From Streptomyces prunicolor NBRC 13075 (GTDB taxonomy: Bacteria; Actinomycetota; Actinomycetes; Streptomycetales; Streptomycetaceae): a stretch of DNA of 41,550 bases. The DNA lies in contig NZ_BARF01000142.1 of the NCBI RefSeq assembly GCF_000367365.1, positions 1 through 41,550 of the forward strand, written 5' to 3'. Below, one piece after another: positions 32,901 through 39,338 of the stretch. How positions within the stretch are numbered: the stretch's first letter is position 1; every line of letters begins with the position of its first letter. The notes beneath the pieces are model-generated. The model was not told the DNA's origin, searched no databases, and saw only the letters and a list, made by a program, of their open reading frames with translations. The translations under genes were made by a program, and so were the position numbers.

Positions 32901-33078
32901 CTGCCAGGACAGTGTGCTGGTGGATGCCGCCGACGTCTGCGACGAGCTGCTGTGGTTCGTCCACGCCTCCTCCTCCGACGCCTACAACCAGCCCACCCGC
33001 GCCTGGGGACACGACGCCGACGGCCAGCGTGTGGAACTGACCGCCGACTGGATCACCGCAGGGCGCTCCGATGCCTGA
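29902..33078 (+). CDS. jetC: JetC/MksB-like SMC ATPase
   Basis: This 1058-residue protein has a split ABC ATPase at its ends and a long coiled coil between. Walker A is around GPKDDSNGSGKTS (66-78); Walker B is VLILDELGNSLGE near residue 964-976, with the acidic pair DE. A globular hinge-like insert near residues 470-570 (DGHGISAAGLMDQL, then DAVVVSCGEAERAREFL) separates two Ala/Arg/Glu-rich coiled-coil arms. This matches the SMC subunit of Wadjet, which extrudes loops on circular plasmid DNA. ATG at 29902 has AGGAG upstream. The stop overlaps the jetD start by eight bases. Confidence 0.85.
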   Translation: MNDTWTQDRTEEPGEDGEEGLPELVEHRGIIGGRHLVAVQTFDIARLTTHAVPVVPETFVAVSGMGPKDDSNGSGKTSFLIAVSLLLADPQWRLESNHGLYASGILFKPDAAGVDRAQQMPAASHGYVVGVFAHDRSGPYHADSAVTGDELGEGVLTVWVRIAASAPYVQANWAEGVHVADDSSDAERAVQADALWQELGSASRLSARRMADALYGNAPRCLTYLDTPLRPAVPSLLSQQMTAMEPHDIGEALIALSGMSHLLEQEGARRGKALEHAAQLEKARDEHALALADEETVLEGVRARVAARGALEEGRHAWRRYVAACYLQAATVDRKLAADLEDKEQRVAQARTLVAGAEERLRELTAATGLAAAASAARQKWVDARQITEEAAAQRTSAATRRDIVRRDMAPLRPSAGLWQGTPVADARGALEAARNALYAARQEKAVADSALSQALRLEDAARQGRSGVAGQALEILDGHGISAAGLMDQLQLEEPARAQWEARLWPWRDAVVVSCGEAERAREFLRGLPGAQVIAADPADGTGGAGDVLPQGVRSGRALAGFLGMLQERMTALGDPPAAYDAGLSLAVVGGFQAPIAGRDARVAQAVAHRRQCADDVSAAVEGLGTAESEFEVAEIEHNAAVAARDLAALEGHASTLKDAITEADGKVTAARDAEEGLHDVWERAQSAVAAHDQAVTAAKLTRDAASKTYKEQIKEHTALVRARAEIACAQWQHLWSASAEEAAELLEAADPGTLVPRPGRLRRKVEDHLREAYEHYGLPAGAVAGVDEDLLLAQRLRAAFAEEEASALPRTVFGEVAAPLQIRLDGHADKDAVEAARIASGRSLREQALAKLTTAAERSEHTLQTLQDMIEHHVEGLFVQISEAFNVLDQQRGGDGARLEYDSVRPEGARPWRWQVTPRWKRSPRGAFVHYRENANGAQVKVHAIQLVLAAVLADAETRGRVLILDELGNSLGEVNRKDMLVALRDVARRQHLTILGTCQDSVLVDAADVCDELLWFVHASSSDAYNQPTRAWGHDADGQRVELTADWITAGRSDA

Positions 33079-34540
33079 CATGCCTGAACCCAGCGCGCCC
33101 CTCCCCCGCCCCGCCCTGCTGGTCGGCGAAGCCCACGGTCGGCGGGAAGTGCCGCTGCACGGACTTCCCGCCGGGATCATCGCCGTCACCGTGCCTCGCA
33201 CCCGAAAAGACGGCGACGAGGTCCTCACCCGCGTGCCCGTGGACCGCAAACGGCGCGTCAACCCCGCCTTCGTCGACCTCGTCGCCTCCGATCCGGTCCC
33301 CGCCTACGACCCGCCGGCCGGCCTGGCCGACCGTGATCTGATCAAGGTTCTGACGACCCGGACCCGCAAGCGGTGGGCCACCATCGAGGCCGACTTCGGC
33401 CAGGAGCAGGCGTGGCGCACGACCGCGTCGCTGATCCGCTGCGGCGCCGTCGTCCTGCGCTGCAAGGTCGTCCAGGCCACCGGGTTCGCCCCCGACTCCT
33501 GGCGGCTGACACCGTCCTGGGCATCGCTGAGGGAGGACAAGCTCGCCCAGCTGCGCGGCCACCCCGACCCCTTGCGGCTGCACACCGAGTTGCTGCAAGC
33601 GATGGCAGGCATCCCCCAACTGGCCGGCGAACACAACCTGCTGGCCGCGACCGCCCCGGCCCGCACCCTGCAGGTTCCCGCGGGCAGCGCCACCGGAACC
33701 GGGGACTGGCGGGTGTATGAGGTGGCCGTCAGGTCCGCCGCGGTGTGGTGGGCCGCCCAGTCCCACCCCCAGCCGATGACCGCCAAGGTTCTGGCGGGCA
33801 AGAGCATGCGCGACACCAAGTACAGGTGGTTGCCGGCGCGTCGGCAGGCGTTCGCCAACCTCGTCGGCCGCCCCTTCGACCAGGCGGTGGAAGAGACCGA
33901 CACGGAGCTGCGCATGCGCGGGCCCCTGCGCTGGCGCGTCGATACCGTCATCGCCGACGCCGCAGCCTGCCTCCCCTGGCTAGGACTGCCCGCAGGCGGC
34001 CTGCGCAGCCTTGGATTGATCGACTGCTCGGCGGTGGGCGTGTTCCTGGTCGAGAACGAGGACGCCTTCGCACAGGTGTGCAAACTCCCCGATGTCGCGG
34101 AGCAGTGGCTGTGCATATGGGGCGCCGGCTACGCCACGCACGGCCTGGCCGCGTTCCTCAAGGCGATGGCGCCGCTACCGGTGGCCGCCTGGCAGGATCT
34201 GGACGCCCACGGCATCCAGATCATCGCCAACCTCACCGAGCGCATCGGCCGGCCCATCACCCCGGTGGGCATGGACGTCGACTTCTACAGGAGTGGTACG
34301 AAGTACCACCAGAAACCCGAGAAACGGGCGGGCAACCTCAAACTCGCCGAGCGGCTTGCCGTCAGCGGACCGCCCGCACTGCGCGCCCTGGCCGCCGAAA
34401 TCGCCGCAAACGGCGGCGACGGCTGCGAACACGAAACCCTTTACCACGAGGTCCTGCCAGCTCTGGCGCGCACGCTGGACCAGATCACCGATGGACCCGC
34501 CCCGGCCGCCCGGCCGTCCAACGCCGACGGCGCCGTATGA
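33071..34540 (+). CDS. jetD: JetD-like Toprim nuclease
   Basis: This 489-residue protein resembles JetD, the topoisomerase VI/Toprim-type nuclease that cleaves plasmids trapped by the JetABC motor. The C-terminal Toprim domain has its first acidic residue in LVENEDAF (near 324-332) and the acidic cluster in WQDLDAHGIQII (about 373-384). The N-terminal half has ATIEADFGQEQAW and a winged-helix-like DNA-binding part. It is longer than the roughly 400 residues I expect for JetD, mainly at the N terminus. ATG at 33071 overlaps jetC; a second ATG stands at 33081. It is the last gene of the operon and converges with the CBASS operon. Confidence 0.8.
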   Translation: MPDMPEPSAPLPRPALLVGEAHGRREVPLHGLPAGIIAVTVPRTRKDGDEVLTRVPVDRKRRVNPAFVDLVASDPVPAYDPPAGLADRDLIKVLTTRTRKRWATIEADFGQEQAWRTTASLIRCGAVVLRCKVVQATGFAPDSWRLTPSWASLREDKLAQLRGHPDPLRLHTELLQAMAGIPQLAGEHNLLAATAPARTLQVPAGSATGTGDWRVYEVAVRSAAVWWAAQSHPQPMTAKVLAGKSMRDTKYRWLPARRQAFANLVGRPFDQAVEETDTELRMRGPLRWRVDTVIADAAACLPWLGLPAGGLRSLGLIDCSAVGVFLVENEDAFAQVCKLPDVAEQWLCIWGAGYATHGLAAFLKAMAPLPVAAWQDLDAHGIQIIANLTERIGRPITPVGMDVDFYRSGTKYHQKPEKRAGNLKLAERLAVSGPPALRALAAEIAANGGDGCEHETLYHEVLPALARTLDQITDGPAPAARPSNADGAV

Positions 34541-34860
34541 TCGCCACTTGCTGATCGGAATGGTCGACAGCACCGCCATGGACGGGTTGGCCAGGCACTA
34601 CGCGCAGTACTCGACCTCTAGAAGGTCGGCACGGCGGGCCAGCGGGTTGCCAGCAGGTCGGCTGGCGGTGGTGCGGGGGATTCGCTGAGGCCAGGGTGAC
34701 GGGGAGGGCGCGTCTGGCGGGACTGTCTCCACGGGAGACCGACGGTGCTGACGAGATGTGGCGCTGCCCTGGCCGTGCGACGGTGTGATCGATGCTCCCG
34801 CGCAGTCCGCTTGCGAGTCCGGACCGGAGGAGTCGGGTAGGGAAGATCGTGTATGGGGCG
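34541..34860. other. Intergenic between convergent defence operons
   Basis: There is no gene in these 320 bases. The stretch contains a short hairpin GTCTCC-ACG-GGAGAC (about 34725-34739) that could help end transcription from either side. Base composition is ordinary. Confidence 0.4.
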
Positions 34861-35721
34861 TCAGCGCGCCTTCACGGCGGTGTGGTCGAGGACGGTCAGG
34901 TGCAGGGTGTGCAGAGGCCGGGTCCGAGTGGGGCGGATCACCTCGAACCAGTCGCTCACGTCTTCCAGCAGTCGGGGTAGGTAGCCGAAGTCGTGCCAGC
35001 CGAGTCCGATCCCCACTGTGGGCGTGGGAGCGCTGTGGTGGCTGTCGGTCAGGGGTTCACCGTGGAGCAGTACGTGGTCGAGGGGGTGTCCGGTGCTCTC
35101 CAGATGGGCGAGTGCCCCGGCGGCGGCGCGGCGCAGTGGGCTGGTCTCGGTCCAGCGGTGCAGTGCTTCGAGCGCTGCTGGATGCTGCGGTACCGCGTCG
35201 GGCAGGTCGAGGCGGTCGATGCGGACGGCTCCATGGGAGACCAGGTCGACGAGTTCGATGCGGACTGGTCGTGGGATCCACCGGTCCAGTCCTTCGAATG
35301 CCTCGATCATGTGGTCGCGCGGGGCCCGGCCGGCGGTGGGGTCGGGGGTGAGTGCGGCCAGGCGAGCGCGGGCGGCGTCGACGGGTTCGGGGCGGGTCCA
35401 CAGCACGGTCAGGGGGAAGCCGTCCTCCTCCAGGGTGCTGCGCTCGCGCAAGTGGAGCTGCAGGCCGCGGCTGCGGCCTTTCAAGGCGCGTTTCATCGAC
35501 CCGGACGGATCACCGCCGTAGGACATGGCATGGACGAACTCGGACGTCAGCCGCTTGTCCGTGCGGTGCTCGACCACGACGTCGACGTCGTGCGGCTCCA
35601 GCGCGCCGCGGGCGTAAGAGCCGAACACCAGGACCTGATCGACCAGGCCCAGCGGCCATTCGCCTCCCTCCAGGCGGTCGAGCATCTCGGTCAGCAGCAA
35701 CGTGGCACGAGCGCGCTTCAC
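34861..35721 (-). CDS. Accessory nucleotidyltransferase-domain protein at end of CBASS operon
   Basis: In this 286-residue protein the N-terminal domain carries the polymerase-beta-type motif VFGSYARGALEPHDVDVVVEH. Gly-Ser is at 34-35 and the Asp pair at 45 and 47, as in minimal nucleotidyltransferases that modify RNA, protein or small molecules. The rest includes RGLQLHLRERSTLEEDGFP and a C-terminal region rich in His and Trp. GTG at 35721 has GGAGG eight bases upstream. It lies 34 bases after the JAB gene on the same strand and so is the likely last gene of the CBASS operon. It is distinct from the CD-NTase at 38132. Role unknown. Confidence 0.6.
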   Translation of the reverse strand: MKRARATLLLTEMLDRLEGGEWPLGLVDQVLVFGSYARGALEPHDVDVVVEHRTDKRLTSEFVHAMSYGGDPSGSMKRALKGRSRGLQLHLRERSTLEEDGFPLTVLWTRPEPVDAARARLAALTPDPTAGRAPRDHMIEAFEGLDRWIPRPVRIELVDLVSHGAVRIDRLDLPDAVPQHPAALEALHRWTETSPLRRAAAGALAHLESTGHPLDHVLLHGEPLTDSHHSAPTPTVGIGLGWHDFGYLPRLLEDVSDWFEVIRPTRTRPLHTLHLTVLDHTAVKAR

Positions 35722-35755
35722 GGAAGAAACCTCCAGCGGGGTCCGGCCGGGGTGG

Positions 35756-36274
35756 TCATGACGGGCCTCCACGGTCACGATGGTCTGTCGGGGACATGAG
35801 GTGTACAGGGAGCTGCAGTTGAGTGGCCGTGATCCTGTGGTGGCGGCAGGCCCATGCCTGAACTGCCCAGCTGCCCCGGTGAGGGGCAAGGATGACGGCG
35901 ATAAGGGTGTGGAACGCCAGTTCCGGGTCGCCCAGGAGCCGGCGGTAGGTGCTTGCATCGCGCGGGCTAGGGGTCGTTGTGGCGCTGGTGGGGTGGGTGT
36001 GCCATTCGCCGATCCAGATGCTGCCGTCGTCGGCGAACGCCTGGTCCGCGAATGCTTGAGCATGCGCCAGGTCGCGCAGGAAGGATGTCGGTGTCCGTAC
36101 TGCGGCGGGGCCGGGGGTGCCTGCGTGACGGACGACGACGGTGTCGCGATCGTGACGGCCCAGAAGGATGCCTCCGGTTTCGGTGGCATGGTCGTTGGTG
36201 GCCAGCTCCGTCGTGATGGTGCGGACCGCTCGTGCAGTCAGGCGTACCCGGGTGACCGGCTGCTGGAGGGTCAT
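35756..36274 (-). CDS. cap3: Cap3-like JAB/JAMM isopeptidase
   Basis: This 172-residue JAB-domain zinc protease has ETGGILLGR near residue 32-40 with the catalytic Glu, and GEWHTHP near 89-95. Ser-Pro-Arg-Asp then completes a JAMM-like H-x-H...S-x-x-D set. The spacer between HTH and Ser is eight residues, one longer than the usual pattern. In type II CBASS, Cap3 removes the CD-NTase from its conjugates and so tunes the response. ATG at 36274 overlaps the stop of the E1 gene as ATGA, so it is translated with it. Confidence 0.82.
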   Translation of the reverse strand: MTLQQPVTRVRLTARAVRTITTELATNDHATETGGILLGRHDRDTVVVRHAGTPGPAAVRTPTSFLRDLAHAQAFADQAFADDGSIWIGEWHTHPTSATTTPSPRDASTYRRLLGDPELAFHTLIAVILAPHRGSWAVQAWACRHHRITATQLQLPVHLMSPTDHRDRGGPS

Positions 36275-37545
36275 GGTGTTTCGCACGTGGGGCAGCCCGG
36301 TTCGGGGGGTGTCGCGGGTAGCCAGTGCAGTTCGCCCGTGCGGTTCAGGTCGAAGGGCGGGGAGCAGTCGGGCTGGCGGCGCAGTGCCAAGAGCGCGTGT
36401 TCGCTGGGCAGCCGCTGGTCGGGGTGCCCGGCGCGTTCCAGGATGGTGGCGACGACTGTTTTGGCGGCGAAATGGGCGACCAGGTGCAGGTCGGGGCCGA
36501 CTGCGGTCATCGGCCGGTGGCGTGTGCCGGTGCCGTAGCCGGCGTCCAGGGCGGGCTCGGGGTCCATGCCCCCGTTGTTGACCAGTGTCTGGCGGCGGCA
36601 GGTCAGGCAGCCGTGGCGGGGCCAGGGTCGGAGCCTGAGTACCTCGCCGATGGCGCCGTCCTGCAGGACGCATGCCAGGACGGCGGTGACGCCTGCACGG
36701 CGTGCGAGGTGGCCGGTGGTTCTGCGGGCCGCGACGCCGTCGGCGGTGCACACCACGATGTCGACGGCGGGGAGCAGTGCCCGTACGCGGTCTGCTTGGG
36801 TGATCACGTCCCAGGGCAGCGGTTGAACCTGGGTGTCCGGGCGCAGCCGGGTGAGTTCTTCGGCCAGGGCGGTGACTTTGTGGCGGCCGATGTAGCGGCC
36901 GGCGCTGGTGTGGCGCACCAGGTTGTGCCAGGACAGGCGGTCGGGGTCCATCAGGGTCAGCTGTCCGATGCCGTAGCCGGCCAGGGCGTGGGCGGTGGCG
37001 CTGCCGATGCTGCCGGCCCCGACCAGGAGAGCACGGGTTTTCTGCAGGTGTGCTGCCGGCCAGTGCGGCTCCAGCTGGGCGATGCCGGTGACGGCGGGCT
37101 GGATGAGGATGTCGAGCGGGAGGGCGCCTTCGGGGGTGACTTGCCAGGCGGCCAGGTCGGGCAGTGCGGCGTCGGGGAAGGCCTCTGCCAGGCCGGGTGC
37201 GTAGGTGATGGCGAGGTAGGGCTTTCCGAAGGTCTGGTAGCCGCCGCGTACGGCGTCCCGGAACGCTGTTCTGGGAATGACCGTGTCCTGGCGTGCGCGG
37301 CACTGCGCCCACGCCAGGTGCAGGGCGGGGTCGACCCGGTACCACAGGCTGATGGGAGCGGGGTCGCAGTTGGCAAGGAGCCGTTCGGCGGGCTCGGGGT
37401 CGACGGAGACCTTGGGGTTGTTGCCGTCCGACAGGGCGCACACCACGGCCAGTTCGTCCGGGGCGCTGACCCGCAGGGTCAGGTGGCCCCATGTGCCGGC
37501 CTGGCGGATCGTGGCGGCGGCCAGGTGCGGGAAGAGGATCAGCAC
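36271..37545 (-). CDS. E1-like adenylating enzyme, C-terminal half of a split Cap2
   Basis: This 424-residue ThiF/E1-type protein has the nucleotide motif LLVGAGSIGS (174-182), then LTLMDPDRLSWHNLVRHTSA with Asp200 and the usual Asn/Arg. The late cysteine pairs CLTC and CPTC probably bind zinc. The first 160 residues before the Rossmann fold resemble the linker region between E2 and E1 in fused Cap2. GTG at 37545 has AGAGG upstream. Its start overlaps the E2 stop by seven bases, so a normally single Cap2 polypeptide is made here as two coupled proteins. It would activate the CD-NTase C terminus for transfer. Confidence 0.8.
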   Translation of the reverse strand: MLILFPHLAAATIRQAGTWGHLTLRVSAPDELAVVCALSDGNNPKVSVDPEPAERLLANCDPAPISLWYRVDPALHLAWAQCRARQDTVIPRTAFRDAVRGGYQTFGKPYLAITYAPGLAEAFPDAALPDLAAWQVTPEGALPLDILIQPAVTGIAQLEPHWPAAHLQKTRALLVGAGSIGSATAHALAGYGIGQLTLMDPDRLSWHNLVRHTSAGRYIGRHKVTALAEELTRLRPDTQVQPLPWDVITQADRVRALLPAVDIVVCTADGVAARRTTGHLARRAGVTAVLACVLQDGAIGEVLRLRPWPRHGCLTCRRQTLVNNGGMDPEPALDAGYGTGTRHRPMTAVGPDLHLVAHFAAKTVVATILERAGHPDQRLPSEHALLALRRQPDCSPPFDLNRTGELHWLPATPPEPGCPTCETP

Positions 37546-38135
37546 GGCGCCTCTGTCTTCGGGCCGGTGTCCGCTTGGCCGGCTGCTGGTGCGGTATCTG
37601 TTTGGCCGGCTGCGGGCGGCGGCTGGGAGAAGAAGTGATCGTGGCGGTTGTCGCTGACGATGCCGCAGCGGGACATCTCCTGGATGAGGCCGTGTTTCAT
37701 CAGCGCGTACTCCAGCCGCCATCCAGCCGCTTTGAGGAGCAGGTCGATGAGCGAGTCCCGTCCGGTCCACCAGGCGTGTTCCTGCAGCAGGCACAGAGTG
37801 CCGTCTCCGTTGACGTGCCAGCGGGTCTGGGTCCACTCCTGGGGCGGCGGCAGGGGGTCCAGGGGGAGCAGAGCGGGTTCCACCATGGGGTAGGCCTGGT
37901 TGTAGGCAACGGTCAGGCGCAGCCCCTCCTCCCCCACCCAGGCGCTGAGGTTCGGCGGTTGCGGGCGGTCGAACGGCCAGCGCGGCAGGACGCCGGTCCA
38001 GGTGCCGGCGCCGTCGCTGTTCCACACCAGGCCGCTGAACCGGGCGGTGATCTCGGACTGGTCCCGCTCAAGGCGCCGGGGTTCGGCTTTCCACCATGTG
38101 ATCGGTTCACGGTCGGACCTGTCCATGGCTGTCAT
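37539..38135 (-). CDS. E2-like conjugating enzyme, N-terminal half of a split Cap2
   Basis: This 198-residue prokaryotic E2 protein has a catalytic Cys at 115 in WHVNGDGTLCLL, the hallmark of bacterial family-A E2 proteins and of the Cap2 N-terminal domain. The helix WWTGRDSLIDLLLKAAGWRL follows. The C-terminal 40 residues are low-complexity (two AAGQTD/AAGQAD repeats). ATG at 38135 overlaps the CD-NTase stop as ATGA. Together with the E1 gene it would form the conjugation arm that attaches the CD-NTase to a cellular target, raising its activity. A stand-alone E2 with a separate E1 is unlike standard type II CBASS. Confidence 0.78.
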   Translation of the reverse strand: MTAMDRSDREPITWWKAEPRRLERDQSEITARFSGLVWNSDGAGTWTGVLPRWPFDRPQPPNLSAWVGEEGLRLTVAYNQAYPMVEPALLPLDPLPPPQEWTQTRWHVNGDGTLCLLQEHAWWTGRDSLIDLLLKAAGWRLEYALMKHGLIQEMSRCGIVSDNRHDHFFSQPPPAAGQTDTAPAAGQADTGPKTEAPC

Positions 38136-39100
38136 CCCTGGGGTGCGTCCTTGATCGGCCGGGGTGCGACCAGGGCGGGTGTGCCTGTGATCTTCGACGC
38201 GGGCTTGGCGGGTGCGGGGAAGCCGTCGCCGAAGATGTCCTGCCACAGTCGCAGCGCACCGTCGGTGTCCCCGGCAGCAGCAGCGGCGCAGGCCCGCTCG
38301 GCGAGGTCCGCGGCATCGGCGAACGCGTCGGAGAGTCCGTCGTAGTCCAGGTCGGGCTGCACTTCCCCGCACAGTCCCGCGGGATCCGAGACTCCTTCGT
38401 TGACCCTGACCGCGGCGGCGGTGAAGAACGCCTTCAGCCCCTCCGCGCGGCTGCCCTCTTTCGGCATGCACTCCAGCGCGAGGACCTCGACGACCAGGGA
38501 CTTGATGCGGCCCTGGACCGGCGCACTGTGGCGCCAGTCCTTGAGTACCCGCACCAGCGGACGGAAGTGTTCCCACGCGCCCTGGTGCTCGGCGACCTTG
38601 CGGATCAGATACTCCGGATCCGCCGGGACCCAGCAGCGGTTGAGCTTCTCCGGGATCAGCAGGGTGCCGTCGCTCTGGCGCAGTGCCGGCATGACGTCGA
38701 CCGTGAACGCCTCTTCCTCGTCCTTGTCGTCCAGGAAGCATTTGACCGCGTGGTTGCGCGGCACAGCCAGGCGGACCTCCTGGGCGACGGTGCCGTAGGT
38801 CTGGCCCAAAAGCCGGTGGATCTGATCGCCGGCGTGGTCCAGAGCCTCGCCCGCGCTGTCGCCCGGTGCGCCCCAGTCTGGGTGCGCGGTCACGTCGTAG
38901 ACCACGACGATGTCCACATCGTGGATGGGCTTGAGCTGAGTGCTTCGGCTCAGGGAGCCCGATCCGAACGTCTCCAGGACGTCCTCCTCGCCGGACATAG
39001 CCTTCTTGAAGGTGTCCCGGCGTTCGCGCGCCAGCTTGACCTGGTCGATGTCGGCGTTGACCTCTGCCTGGAGCTCATCGAACGCGTCGTTGATCCCCAT
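38132..39100 (-). CDS. CD-NTase of a type II CBASS system
   Basis: This 322-residue nucleotidyltransferase would make a cyclic nucleotide signal on infection. The catalytic motif is GSGSLSRSTQLKPIHDVDIV: Gly-Ser at 46-47 and Asp61/Asp63, with the third Asp at 135 in AFTVDVMPAL. The C terminus is a long Pro/Ala-rich tail ending in Gln-Gly, the kind of end that a Cap2 enzyme can activate and conjugate. ATG at 39100 has GAGGAGG six bases upstream. The gene lies directly before the E2 gene with a four-base overlap. The nucleotide product cannot be read from sequence; SAVED effectors often sense cyclic tri- or dinucleotides. Confidence 0.85.
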   Translation of the reverse strand: MGINDAFDELQAEVNADIDQVKLARERRDTFKKAMSGEEDVLETFGSGSLSRSTQLKPIHDVDIVVVYDVTAHPDWGAPGDSAGEALDHAGDQIHRLLGQTYGTVAQEVRLAVPRNHAVKCFLDDKDEEEAFTVDVMPALRQSDGTLLIPEKLNRCWVPADPEYLIRKVAEHQGAWEHFRPLVRVLKDWRHSAPVQGRIKSLVVEVLALECMPKEGSRAEGLKAFFTAAAVRVNEGVSDPAGLCGEVQPDLDYDGLSDAFADAADLAERACAAAAAGDTDGALRLWQDIFGDGFPAPAKPASKITGTPALVAPRPIKDAPQG

Positions 39101-39338
39101 CACGTGCCTCCTCAGGCTCGCCGTTCAGCCCGAGTGCGCGCCGCCGTCGGCCGTCGGGAGACGGTCAGCGGGTCGAGTTGGAGGCACCGACAGCTGTTCC
39201 TTCCGACAAGCCTAGGACCCGCCACTGACAACGCCCCGGCGTCATCCGCCGCCGCCTGCGGGGCGGGGTGGTGCCGGAGCGGTCAGATGTGTGGTGGGTG
39301 CCGTGACGTCTGCTTCCTGAGGGTGAGGCGGGTGTGGT

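Noticed and set aside
35756..37492. 578-residue version of the JAB protein
   Set aside because: The extra N-terminal part is an out-of-frame reading of the E1 gene; ATG at 36274 gives the normal JAB size.
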